The notes below the pieces were generated by a model. That model was given only the letters and a program-made list of their open reading frames with translations. It had not been told where the DNA came from and did not search any database. Below, piece by piece: positions 27,808-35,111 of a stretch of 64,000 nt of DNA. Source of the stretch: WHSW01 sp963742205 (lineage in GTDB: Bacteria > Actinomycetota > Thermoleophilia > Solirubrobacterales > 70-9); NCBI GenBank assembly GCA_963742205.1, contig CAVUKZ010000010.1, positions 310,001-374,000 on the forward strand. The letters run 5' to 3'. The position numbers were made by a program, and so were the translations under genes. How positions within the stretch are numbered: position 1 is the first letter of the stretch; the number at the start of each line of letters is the position of its first letter.

Positions 27808-28113
27808 TCACCCGTGCACTCCGCGATAGAAGGCGGCCATCAGCGCCCGCGCGGCCTGCGGGTCGTTGTCGGGGACCGGGGCCCACTTCTGGTTCGCGCG
27901 CAGGACGAGCCAGGCGCCGCGCAAGGTTCGCGGCCAGCTCATGCGAAAGGCCGCCCGGACCAGGCGCACGGAGGCGACCAGAAAGGCGGCCCATTCGCGC
28001 CGGTAGTAGGTCTCCCAGGCCCGGCACTCGACCGCGCCGACGACGCGCGGGTCGAAGGACCGCATCCGGCTCCCGGCTCCGGCCCGTGCGCGGGCAGCTG
28101 CGGCGGCGATCAT
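27808..28113 (-). CDS. conserved-looking small protein, function unknown
   Basis: 101 residues. The start is supported by a TAGGCT hexamer (AGCCTA at 28120-28125 on the plus strand) exactly 6 nt before ATG 28113. After an Ala/Arg-rich beginning it reads 'VVGAVECRAWETYYRREWAAFLVASVRLVRAAFRMSWPRTLRGAWLVLRANQKWAPVPDNDPQAARALMAAFYRG', with aromatic and Arg clusters that suggest an amphipathic helical, membrane-peripheral protein. I do not recognise the family. It precedes the flippase-like gene by 7 nt and is divergent from the LigD-type polymerase. Confidence 0.65.
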   Translation of the reverse strand: MIAAAAARARAGAGSRMRSFDPRVVGAVECRAWETYYRREWAAFLVASVRLVRAAFRMSWPRTLRGAWLVLRANQKWAPVPDNDPQAARALMAAFYRGVHG

Positions 28114-28162
28114 CGCGCCAGCCTAATCGCGGCGCGGGGGCCCGGCCTGGGAATATCCGGGC

Positions 28163-29164
28163 GTGGCCAAGGAGGCAATCGAGATCGAGGCGGGCGGCCG
28201 CGCGGTCCGCCTCTCCAGCCCGGGCAAGGTGTTCTTCCCCGGCCCCGGGCACACCAAGCGCGACCTCGCCGAGTACTACGTCGCGGTCGCCGATGCCGCA
28301 TGCCTGCATCTGCGCGAACGGCCGACCACGATGAAGCGCTTCGTCGACGGCGCCGACGGCGAGTTCTTCTTTCAGAAGCGGGTCCCGAAGACGGCGCCGG
28401 ACTGGATCGAGACGGCGACCGTGAAATTCCCGAGCGGGCGCAGCGCGACCGAGCTCTGCGCCAACGACGCCGCGCACCTGATCTGGGCCGTCAACCTCGG
28501 CGTGATCGACTTCAACCCCTGGCCGGCGCGCCGCGCCGATCTCGACCATCCGGACGAGCTGCGGGTCGACCTCGATCCGACGCCGGAGTCGAACTTCGAC
28601 GAGGTGCGTCAGGTGGCGCTGTGCGTCCGCGAGGTGCTCGCCGACCACGGCCTGCGCGGCTACCCGAAGACCTCGGGGTCGCGCGGCATCCACGTCAACG
28701 TCCGGATCGAGCCGCTCTGGACGTTCACCGAGGTCCGGCGCGCCGCCCTGGCCCTGGCGCGCGAGGTCGAGCGGCGCACGGAGCTCGCGACCTCCAAGTG
28801 GTGGAAGGAGGAGCGCCACGGCGTCTTCGTCGACTACAACCAGAACGCGCGGGACCGCACGGTCGCCTCGGCCTGGTCCGTCCGGCCGACGCCCGACGCG
28901 CGCGTCTCGACCCCGCTCGAGTGGGACGAGGTGCCCGACGTCGACCCGACCGAGCTCCGCCTGGACACCGTCCCGGCGCGGCTCGCGGAGCTAGGCGATC
29001 CGTCCGCGACGATCGACGAGGTCCACCACTCGCTCGAGTCGCTGCACGAGCTCGCCGATCGCGACGAGGCCGAGGGGCTCGGGGATGCCCCCTGGCCGCC
29101 GCACTTTCGCAAGCAGAAGGGCGAGGGCAGCCGGGTGCAGCCGAGCCGCGCCAAGAAGGACTGA
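28163..29164 (+). CDS. LigD-type NHEJ primase-polymerase domain protein
   Basis: 333 residues from GTG 28163. It matches the stand-alone polymerase domain of LigD: 'LSSPGKVFFPGPGHTKRDLAEYY' near the N-terminus, 'ELRVDLDPTPESNFDEVRQVA' with the catalytic D-x-D near 135, 'YPKTSGSRGIHVNVRIEP' with the S-G-S-R-G-I-H nucleotide motif, and 'GVFVDYNQNARDRTVASAWSVRPTP' with the third Asp. It adds nucleotides at broken ends in non-homologous end joining. A separate ATP-dependent ligase lies at 35112-36071. No Ku gene is in the window. It is probably co-transcribed with the cyclase gene 4 nt downstream. Confidence 0.94.
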   Translation: MAKEAIEIEAGGRAVRLSSPGKVFFPGPGHTKRDLAEYYVAVADAACLHLRERPTTMKRFVDGADGEFFFQKRVPKTAPDWIETATVKFPSGRSATELCANDAAHLIWAVNLGVIDFNPWPARRADLDHPDELRVDLDPTPESNFDEVRQVALCVREVLADHGLRGYPKTSGSRGIHVNVRIEPLWTFTEVRRAALALAREVERRTELATSKWWKEERHGVFVDYNQNARDRTVASAWSVRPTPDARVSTPLEWDEVPDVDPTELRLDTVPARLAELGDPSATIDEVHHSLESLHELADRDEAEGLGDAPWPPHFRKQKGEGSRVQPSRAKKD

Positions 29165-29168
29165 GCGC

Positions 29169-29984
29169 GTGGCGTCTCTGAGCGCGAAGGAGCGCCGGGC
29201 CCTGCCCGACAGTGCCTTCGCCTACATCGACGCGGAGGGCAACCGCCGCCTGCCGATCAACGACGCTCCGCACGTCCGCGCAGCGCTCTCCCGCTTCGGC
29301 CAGGTGGCCTTCGAGGACGACGATGCGCGCGACCGCGCCCGCGCCCGCCTGCTGAGGGCCGCGAAGAAGCACGGGATCATGCCGATCGGGTTCATCAACG
29401 CCCAGCTGCAGCCGCAGCTGCGGCTGCCGACCGGCCAGGTCACCTTCCTGCTCACGGACATCGAGGGGTCCACGGGGCTCCTCAACCGCCTCGGGGACGA
29501 GTACGCGTCGCTGCTCGCGAACGTTCGCCGCGTGGTCCGCGGCGCGATCCGCTCGACGGGTGGCACCGAGGTCTCGGCCCGCGGCGATGATCACTTCGTC
29601 GTCTTCGAGCGCGCCCCCGACGCGCTCCAGGGCGCGCTGGCGATCCAGCGGGCGATGCCGGCGGCGGAGTGGCCCGGCGACACCGACGTTCGCCTGCGCA
29701 TCGGCCTGCACCGTGGCCGCCCGCAGCTCACCGAGACCGGCTACGTGGGCATCTCGGTCCACGCCGCCGCCCGCATCTGCTTCGCCGCGCACGGCGGCCA
29801 GATCGTGCTCTCGTCCGCGGTCCGCTCGGCGCTGGAGGAGCCGCTCCCCGGCGACACCGCCCTCAGAGAACTCGGCGCCTGGCGCTTTCGCGGCCTGCCC
29901 GAGCCGCTGACGATGTTCGAGGTCGAGGCCCCCGACCTCAGCAGCGACTTCCCTCCGCTGCGCTCGGCGACGCCGGCGGACTAG
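29169..29984 (+). CDS. class III adenylate/guanylate cyclase with N-terminal DUF6582-like domain
   Basis: 271 residues from GTG 29169. Residues 1-75 ('SLSAKERRALPDSAFAYIDAEGNRRLPINDAPHVRAALSRFGQV...LLRAAKKHGI') resemble a small domain (DUF6582-like) normally found alone. Residues 85-265 are a cyclase homology domain: 'VTFLLTDIEGSTGLLNRLGDEY' with the first metal Asp, 'GGTEVSARGDDHFVVFERAPDALQGALAIQRAM' with the second, and 'RIGLHRGRPQLTETGYVGISVHAAARICFAAHGGQIVLSSAV'. It probably makes cAMP, or senses nucleotides if inactive. The domain pairing is unusual. Confidence 0.85.
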   Translation: MASLSAKERRALPDSAFAYIDAEGNRRLPINDAPHVRAALSRFGQVAFEDDDARDRARARLLRAAKKHGIMPIGFINAQLQPQLRLPTGQVTFLLTDIEGSTGLLNRLGDEYASLLANVRRVVRGAIRSTGGTEVSARGDDHFVVFERAPDALQGALAIQRAMPAAEWPGDTDVRLRIGLHRGRPQLTETGYVGISVHAAARICFAAHGGQIVLSSAVRSALEEPLPGDTALRELGAWRFRGLPEPLTMFEVEAPDLSSDFPPLRSATPAD

Positions 29985-29988
29985 GAGC

Positions 29989-30477
29989 ATGGAGGTCCGC
30001 GGGGCGACCGACGGCGACTGGGAAGCCATCTGGCCGTTCTTCCGCGAGATCGTGCGCGCCGGCGAGACCTACGCGTACGACCCCGAGATCACGGAGTCCG
30101 ATGCCCGCGAGCTGTGGATGGTCGGCCCGCCGGGAGTGACCTTCGTCGCGGTGGTCGACGGGCGCGTGATCGGTAGCGCCAACGCCTACGCGAACCGGCC
30201 CGGGGCCGGCTCACACGTCGCCTCGGCGAGCTTCATGGTCGACCCGGCGCGCGCGGGGCGCGGTGCCGGCAGGGCGCTCGGGGAGGCGGTGCTCGAGTGG
30301 GCGAGCGCTGCCGGCTTCGCCGCGATGCAGTTCAACGCCGTGGTCGAGACGAACGAGCGCGCGGTGGGGCTCTGGCGCTCGCTGGGCTTCGAGGTGATCG
30401 GCACCGTGCCGGAGGCGTTCCGGCTGCCGGACGGCACCTTCACCGGGCTACACGTGATGTACCGGCGCCTGGGCTAA
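29989..30477 (+). CDS. GNAT-family N-acetyltransferase
   Basis: 162 residues, ATG 5 nt after the cyclase stop. 'MEVRGATDGDWEAIWPFFREIVRAGETYAYDPEI' begins the fold. Acetyl-CoA motif A is 'ASFMVDPARAGRGAGRALGEAVLEWASAAGFAAMQFNAVVETNERAVGLWRSLGFEVIGTVPEAF', with R-x-x-G-x-G-R/A and the N-x-x-A-x-x-L-W motif typical of the PhnO/phosphinothricin-like branch. The acceptor is unknown. The end overlaps the stop of the convergent VOC gene by 4 nt. Confidence 0.9.
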   Translation: MEVRGATDGDWEAIWPFFREIVRAGETYAYDPEITESDARELWMVGPPGVTFVAVVDGRVIGSANAYANRPGAGSHVASASFMVDPARAGRGAGRALGEAVLEWASAAGFAAMQFNAVVETNERAVGLWRSLGFEVIGTVPEAFRLPDGTFTGLHVMYRRLG

Positions 30478-30941
30478 CCGCGCTCGGGATACGGGATGTA
30501 CCGCCACTCGGCCCGCGCCACGGTCCCGCGAGCCTGACCGGGGGGCCGGTCCCAGCACACCTCGCCCCAGAGGCCGTCGGGATCGACGAATCCGGCGCTG
30601 AGCAACAACCCCATGTCGGTCACCGGGCCGTCGCTGGCGCCGTCCTCGTGGAGGCGGTCGCGCAGCAGCCAGAAGCCCTCTTCGCTCTCGGCCCTGAGCG
30701 CGAGGTGGTCGATCCGACCTCGCTCGAATATCGGCAGCTCGCCCTGTGGCACCTCGACACCGGGAGCCTGGAACGGATGGAGGATGAAGCCGGAGCCCAG
30801 ATCGATGAAGGCGTGCCGGAGTCCGTCCTCCTCCATGTCGAGCACCACTTCGGCATCGAAGACCCGCCCGTAAAAGGCGATCAGCCGGTCCATGTCCGAG
30901 GTCAGCGTCGCCACGTGGTGCGCTCCGTCGGTCAGCGCCAT
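30474..30941 (-). CDS. VOC/glyoxalase-family protein
   Basis: 155 residues with two beta-alpha-beta-beta-beta modules: 'HHVATLTSDMDRLIAFYGRVFDAEVVLDMEEDGLRHAFIDLG' and 'IDHLALRAESEEGFWLLRDRLHEDG...SAGFVDPDGLWGEVCWD'. Possible metal ligands are His in 'HHVATL', His in 'IDHLAL' and Glu in 'GEVCW', the usual H/H/E set. The substrate is unknown (dioxygenase, isomerase or resistance protein are all possible). A TAGGCT hexamer (plus-strand AGCCTA 30948-30953) lies 6 nt before ATG 30941, predicting a leaderless transcript. Confidence 0.88.
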   Translation of the reverse strand: MALTDGAHHVATLTSDMDRLIAFYGRVFDAEVVLDMEEDGLRHAFIDLGSGFILHPFQAPGVEVPQGELPIFERGRIDHLALRAESEEGFWLLRDRLHEDGASDGPVTDMGLLLSAGFVDPDGLWGEVCWDRPPGQARGTVARAEWRYIPYPERG

Positions 30942-30978
30942 TGCGCCAGCCTAAACCGCGCCCAGGGATACTTCGCGG

Positions 30979-31965
30979 GTGCGCTTCCTCCCCGCGCCGC
31001 TGTGCGCGCTGCTCGCCCTGATCCTGATGGCCTGCCCCGCGCTCGCGAGCGCGAGCGGCCCACAGCTCACCGTCCCCCGCGCCGACCTCGAGGCCGCGCT
31101 GCGGTGCCCGGTCGACCCCGCGACGACGCCCGGCAAGCCGATCATGTTCGTCACCGGGACGGGCGCGACCGGCGACCAGGGCTACCTGATCGGACAGGAC
31201 GCGTTCGAGCGATACGGGCATCCGGTCTGTTACGTCAACTTCCCCGACTACACCACCGCCGACATCCAGGTCTCGGTGCAGTACCTGGTCTACGGGCTGC
31301 GTCGCGAGTTCGAGCTCAGCGGCCGCAGGGTCGCGGCCGTCGGGATCAGCCAGGGAGGGTTGCTCCCCCGGTTCGCGCTGACCTACTGGCCGGATCTGCG
31401 CGACAAGGTCAGCGACGTCGTTGCCGCAGCGGGCACCCAGCACGGCACCGCGATCGACCGCGGCTGCTCGGCGACGACGCCCTGCCCGCCCGCCAGCTGG
31501 CAGCAGCTGCGCCACTCCAACCTTCTCGACGCCCTCAACTCGCAGGCCGACGAGACGCCGGGCGACGTCTCGTATACGACGGTGCGCTCGCTCGCCGACG
31601 AAACGGTTCAACCCCAGGGCGGCAAGCATCCGACCTCGGCCCTGGACGGCGCGCGCAACATCCTGATCCAGGACGTCTGTCCCGGCCGCACGACGACCCA
31701 CATCGGCACGGCGGTCGACTCGGTCACGTGGGCGGCGTTCGTCGACGCGGTCGCCCACCAGGGGAAGGGCAAGAAGGGTGCCGCCAAGGTCTCGCGGCTA
31801 CCCAGCGACGTCTGCGCCCACCCGTACGCCGACGGACTCGACGAAGCCCAGACGAGCCTCTTCCTGAGCGCTTCGGGCGGGTTGGTCGGCGGCCAGGCCG
31901 CCGCGGCGCCCAAGGTTGCGGCCGAGCCCAGGGTGCGCAAGGTCTTCAGGCGACCGGCGCCCTAG
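30979..31965 (+). CDS. secreted lipase/esterase, alpha/beta hydrolase
   Basis: 328 residues from GTG 30979. The signal peptide is 'LCALLALILMACPALASASG'. The mature chain starts with 'LTVPRADLEAALRCPVD' and 'KPIMFVTGTGATGDQGY'. The nucleophile elbow is 'VAAVGISQGGLLPRFALTYWP' (G-I-S-Q-G-G, Ser near 126), with the order of blocks seen in CALB-like and actinobacterial class-2 lipases. 'DVVAAAGTQHGT' follows, and 'TTHIGTAVDS' near the C-terminus may contain the catalytic His. Four or more Cys suggest disulfides. The C-terminal 40 residues are Ala/basic-rich. Substrate preference is not predictable. Confidence 0.85.
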   Translation: MRFLPAPLCALLALILMACPALASASGPQLTVPRADLEAALRCPVDPATTPGKPIMFVTGTGATGDQGYLIGQDAFERYGHPVCYVNFPDYTTADIQVSVQYLVYGLRREFELSGRRVAAVGISQGGLLPRFALTYWPDLRDKVSDVVAAAGTQHGTAIDRGCSATTPCPPASWQQLRHSNLLDALNSQADETPGDVSYTTVRSLADETVQPQGGKHPTSALDGARNILIQDVCPGRTTTHIGTAVDSVTWAAFVDAVAHQGKGKKGAAKVSRLPSDVCAHPYADGLDEAQTSLFLSASGGLVGGQAAAAPKVAAEPRVRKVFRRPAP

Positions 31966-31991
31966 CGGGAGTCGGTTGACCGCGGGGCGTT

Positions 31992-32005
31992 GAGTACCCG
32001 TACTC
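31992..32005. promoter_or_regulatory. operator-like palindrome upstream of the exported repeat protein
   Basis: GAGTAC-CC-GTACTC is a perfect inverted repeat with 6-bp arms, ending 6 nt before ATG 32012. It could be a repressor site covering the transcription start. No cognate regulator is adjacent. Confidence 0.4.
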
Positions 32006-32011
32006 GCGCGC

Positions 32012-32523
32012 ATGGGCGCGCAATGGGCTGGCTTTGTGGCCCTGTTCCTGGTCATCGCCGGCGACACCGCGTACGCGGCGAACACCATCGGCAGCACGGA
32101 CATCATCAACGGCCAGGTGAAGTCGGCCGACATCGGCACCGGACAGGTGCAGTCGATCGACGTCAAGAGCGAGGGACTGACCGGCGACGACGTTGCGGAC
32201 CAGAGTGGGGTCGACACCTGCGTTTCCTCCACGACCCGGATCGGTCAGCTCTGCTTCAAGGCCGAGAACTCCGACCGCAACTGGAACCAGGCGCTCGAGT
32301 TCTGCGCGGGTCTCGATTTGCGGGTGCCGTCCGTCGGCGAGGCCCAGGAGCTGGCGCAGACGCACGACCTCCCCGATGTGGGGGCCACCGAGGAGTTCTG
32401 GACCGATGAGCTGGTTGGGGAGAGCACCCAGAGGTTGTGGTCGTGGACGACAACGGGGCGCTGGCCACCGACGGCCCCGCCGATGTCAACGAGACGGCCT
32501 GCGTCACGACCCCGACGAACTGA
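32012..32523 (+). CDS. exported protein with 'S-x-D-I' repeats (frame broken near the end)
   Basis: About 170 residues when corrected. Signal peptide 'GFVALFLVIAGDTAYA', then 'NTIGSTDIINGQVKSADIGTGQVQSIDVKSEGLTGDDVADQ', a short version of the repeats in the genes at 54498 and 55354. The remainder ('DTCVSSTTRIGQLCFKAENSDRNWNQALEFCAGLDLRVPSVGEAQELA...EEFWTD') resembles a small C-type-lectin-like fold, with spaced Cys, W-x-x-A and L-R-V-P-S. At about 32430 one base seems missing in a C run. The corrected frame ends '...DDNGALATDGPADVNETACVTTPTN' at TGA 32523. As sequenced it runs to 32536 with a Pro/Arg tail. Function is unknown; a surface location is likely. Confidence 0.68.
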
Positions 32524-32596
32524 GGCCGGCGTTTGACGGACGAGCGCGACTGCCCCTGCGCTGGTCTGAGGCACGCTGAGGCACCAAAAAAGTGGG

Positions 32597-32625
32597 TTGA
32601 CACCCGAATAAGCGTTTTGTAGGTT
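32597..32625 (+). promoter_or_regulatory. sigma-70-type promoter for the STAS gene with long leader
   Basis: TTGACA (32597-32602), a 17-nt spacer and TAGGTT (32620-32625) give a good housekeeping promoter. Transcription would start near 32632, leaving an untranslated leader of about 150 nt before GTG 32784. The leader can form several GC-rich pairings (for example GGCTGCAGGCC with GGCCTGCC), but no known riboswitch was recognised. Confidence 0.6.
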
Positions 32626-32783
32626 CCGCGCTGCGAAAGGGCTGCAGGCCACGCACCCGCCGGGGTCGTGCAGAACGTCGCGAGAACAGAGCGCTTTGGC
32701 CTGCCAGGACCTCCATCGACGGGGCCTTGAGGACATCGCGCTGGCACCGATAGGCACGTCCTTTTTGACGAGGGGAGTTGCTC

Positions 32784-33167
32784 GTGGCTACCACCGAGGG
32801 CAAGATCAAACAGGCCGGAGAGCTGACGATCCGCGTGGTCCCGGATGACCCGTACCGGATCGAGCTTTCTGGCGAGCTCGATCTCGCAACCACACAGGCT
32901 GTGGAAACCGAACTGAGACTTGGGGAGCGGTCGGCCGCCCAGCGGATCGTGCTCGATCTCGATCGGCTCACGTTCCTCGACTCCGCGGGACTTCGGCTGT
33001 TGGTGATCGCAACGCGGCGCTCTGATGCGAACGGGGACCGGCTCCGAATCCGCCCCGGTAGTGACCCGCTGGTAGAGCGCGTGATGGCGATCACCGGGAT
33101 GAACGGGTACCTGCGCTTCGAGGAATCGATCGCGCCGCCGCCCGCGTTCTCCCCGCGCCCCACCTGA
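32784..33167 (+). CDS. STAS-domain anti-sigma-factor antagonist
   Basis: 127 residues from GTG 32784, preceded by GGGGAG. 'YRIELSGELDLATTQAVETELRLG' and 'RIVLDLDRLTFLDSAGLRLLVIATRRSDANGDRLRIRPGSDPLVERVMAITGMNGYL' are the SpoIIAA/RsbV pattern. 'FLDSAGLRLL' holds the phosphorylatable Ser (D-S-A/S-G). It would bind an anti-sigma factor kinase and so free a sigma factor. No RsbW-type kinase or sigma gene is adjacent, so the partner lies elsewhere. An alternative TTG start at 32778 sits inside the ribosome site and is unlikely. Confidence 0.9.
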   Translation: MATTEGKIKQAGELTIRVVPDDPYRIELSGELDLATTQAVETELRLGERSAAQRIVLDLDRLTFLDSAGLRLLVIATRRSDANGDRLRIRPGSDPLVERVMAITGMNGYLRFEESIAPPPAFSPRPT

Positions 33168-33531
33168 CAGTCGGGCGCAACCCTCTGGGATCGACCCTGA
33201 AGGTATCCAAGGCGAGAGCGCGCGGACCGAGGGCTAGGCGCGGGCTCAGGTGCTCGCGCCAGTCGGGCGGGGTTTAGGCACCAGCGCCCGATCGCACGCG
33301 GAAGGGAACGCTAGCTCGCCCGTCGGGGTTGTAAGGCGCGGCGGCATGGAGACGATGGCTCGGGGCGCGAGACGGACCCCAGGATGGTTCGTTCGCCCGA
33401 GCCGGCGCCCCTGCTCGATGCCGGGTGTCCTCGGTGCCGCTTTCGCATGGAATGCAGCGCCACACCAACGGAATCCGGAGGCCCGGCAATAGGGTCGGCA
33501 TGCAAGCAACAAACGCAACGAGGGGCATCGC
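33168..33531. other. 364-nt gap with a decayed 'WREHL' gene remnant
   Basis: Most of the gap has no gene I can support. 33233-33269 is the remnant of a small-protein family. Read on the minus strand it would give P-D-W-R-E-H-L, and 33247-33269 is identical over 23 nt to 62013-62035 and 63173-63195. A one-base insertion and an upstream stop make it non-coding. A ribosome site (CGAGGGG) for the DUF3303 gene lies at the far end. Confidence 0.6.
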
Positions 33532-33807
33532 ATGCTGTTTCTGACGACGTACAAGATCAAGCCCTACATCAGTAACGAGGAGACCAAGAAGCTGCTCGAG
33601 GTCTTCGCCGAGGCGGGTCCTGGACCCGGCACGACGGCGCATTACGTGGCTGCGGACGGCAGCCACGGCGTCGTGGTCGCTGAGACCGACGACCTGGCTG
33701 GGGCCTACCGGAACCTGCAGAACTACACCCAGTGGGTGGAATACGAGACCAGGGTCATGCTCCCGGTCGAGGAGGCCGTACCGCTCATCGTGGACTCGCT
33801 CGGTTGA
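33532..33807 (+). CDS. DUF3303-domain protein
   Basis: 91 residues, ATG preceded by GAGGGGC. 'MLFLTTYKIKPYISNEETKKLLEVFAEAGPGPGTTAHYVAADGSHGVVVAETDDLAGAYRNLQNYTQWVEYETRVMLPVEEAV' fits the DUF3303 family, small ferredoxin-like alpha-beta proteins that often form dimers: the 'Y-x-x-x' opening strand, 'H-Y-x-x-x-D-G-x-x-G' turn and 'W-x-x-x-x-x-x-x-V-x-P-V' end are present. No enzymatic role is known. The gene stands alone in a low-density stretch. Confidence 0.8.
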   Translation: MLFLTTYKIKPYISNEETKKLLEVFAEAGPGPGTTAHYVAADGSHGVVVAETDDLAGAYRNLQNYTQWVEYETRVMLPVEEAVPLIVDSLG

Positions 33808-33876
33808 TCTGAGCACGTTCCGGGGTCGGGCAAGATCCCGGCCTCGGGACTCGATCCCCTCTCATGGCTGGCCTAG

Positions 33877-34227
33877 CTAGTCAAGCCCGAGCCGCCGGTC
33901 GAAGCCGCCTGGAGCGTGGATGTTGAACATCCGCACGGGCTCGGTGCCGTGGTTGGTGAAGCCGTGCTCGACGCCCGGTGGGACGAGGACGAACGTGCCG
34001 GGGCCGGCGACCGCGGCGCCGTCGGGCAGGTCGAAGGTGAGCTCGCCGTCGATGATCAAGAAGGCGTCGTCCTCGACCTCGTGGACGTGCGATTCGACCA
34101 CCCGGCCCGGGGCGATGTCGATGATCCCGAAGTTGAAGCGCGGCGTGTCGGCGGTCCGGGCGAGGAACTCGACGTTGCCGAGGCGATGGCCCTGGCCCGG
34201 TGGGACGACGATCGCTCGCTCGCTCAT
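33877..34227 (-). CDS. single-domain cupin protein
   Basis: 116 residues from ATG 34227. 'RVVESHVHEVEDDAFLIIDGELTFDLPDG' is cupin motif 1 (H-x-H-x-x-x-D/E, G) and 'GTFVLVPPGVEHGFTNHGTEPVRMFNIHAPGGFD' is motif 2 (P-x-x-x-x-H...N). All metal ligands are present. The reaction is unknown; such small cupins may be dioxygenases or isomerases. It lies 10 nt downstream of the methyltransferase gene on the same strand and is likely co-transcribed. Confidence 0.88.
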   Translation of the reverse strand: MSERAIVVPPGQGHRLGNVEFLARTADTPRFNFGIIDIAPGRVVESHVHEVEDDAFLIIDGELTFDLPDGAAVAGPGTFVLVPPGVEHGFTNHGTEPVRMFNIHAPGGFDRRLGLD

Positions 34228-34237
34228 CCGGGCGCGG

Positions 34238-35074
34238 TCATCGGACCGCGACCCCCCAGCACGCCGCTGGAACGACGAGCTCATCGCCGTGGCGGAATTG
34301 CTCCATGCTCTCCTCGATCGCGGCCCTTGTCTCGTTGCGCTCGGTCTCGGGGAGCTCCTTGAGCACCTTGGCGAGCGGGCCCGCAAGCCGCGTCAGGGTG
34401 TCCCACAGGTCTTCGGCCGAGTAGCGCCACTCGAACGTCAGCGGCTCGATCTCTGGCTCGCCGAACCCAGCGCCGTTGACCAGCTCGCGTATCCGGTCTG
34501 TCTCCCCGAGGGCGAAGATTCCCGGCGCGCTCGGTTCGGGCGGCGGCATGTGGCCGCGCTGCACCAGGGTCATCCCAGGCAACGCCGCCCAAGGGTTTCG
34601 GTCGGGCGTCTGCCAGACGGCGAAGACAAGCGCCCCACCGTCGCGCAGCACCCTCCGTGTCTCGCGCAGGGCGGCGGCCGGTTCCGCCATCAGCATGTAG
34701 CCCCAGCGCGAGACCGCCCCGTCGACGCTGTCGTCATCGAGAGCCATGCGCTCCGCATCGAGGACTCGGTAGTCGACGTTGGCGACCCCTTGACGCTCGC
34801 CGTTGCGGCGTGCTGCCTCAATCATCTCGGGGGCGAAGTCGGTGCAGATGACTCGGCCCTGCTCGCCGACCCGCCGCGCCGCGGCGAACCCGAGGTCACC
34901 CGTGCCGGCGGCGACGTCCAGGATTGTCTGGCCGGGCTGGGGATCGACCTGATTCACGATCCACTCGTTGATCGCCCCGGTGATCCCGAGCAGCCACTCG
35001 CGGCGGTCCTCCCACCCCGGAGCCATCTCGCCCCAGGTCTGAAGACTGGTCTCGCGGTAGGACTGAAGATCCAT
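34238..35074 (-). CDS. SAM-dependent methyltransferase (UbiE/COQ5-like)
   Basis: 278 residues from ATG 35074 (GGAG 7 nt upstream). Motif I 'QTILDVAAGTGDLGFAAARRVG' near residues 50-70, 'RVICTDFAPEMIEAARRNGE' (motif post-I, Asp binding ribose), 'VDYRVLDAERMALDDDSVDGAVSRWGYMLMAEPAAALRETRRVLRDGGALVFAVW' cover the class I fold. The C-terminal part may form a substrate lid. The methyl acceptor is unknown. A downstream cupin gene suggests a small-molecule modification pair. Confidence 0.9.
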   Translation of the reverse strand: MDLQSYRETSLQTWGEMAPGWEDRREWLLGITGAINEWIVNQVDPQPGQTILDVAAGTGDLGFAAARRVGEQGRVICTDFAPEMIEAARRNGERQGVANVDYRVLDAERMALDDDSVDGAVSRWGYMLMAEPAAALRETRRVLRDGGALVFAVWQTPDRNPWAALPGMTLVQRGHMPPPEPSAPGIFALGETDRIRELVNGAGFGEPEIEPLTFEWRYSAEDLWDTLTRLAGPLAKVLKELPETERNETRAAIEESMEQFRHGDELVVPAACWGVAVR

Positions 35075-35111
35075 CACGCGCTCCTTTCCTGAGCTCGGAG
35101 CGAGCCTATCG

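Noticed and set aside
30297..31979. 560-codon plus-strand frame covering GNAT, VOC and esterase genes
   Set aside because: It is a shadow frame of low-complexity Arg/Gly/Pro sequence, while three clear families occupy the same DNA in other frames.
32626..32783. Cyclic di-GMP riboswitch in the STAS leader
   Set aside because: There are partial resemblances (GGCCACGCACC) but the conserved core and tetraloop receptor pattern is missing.
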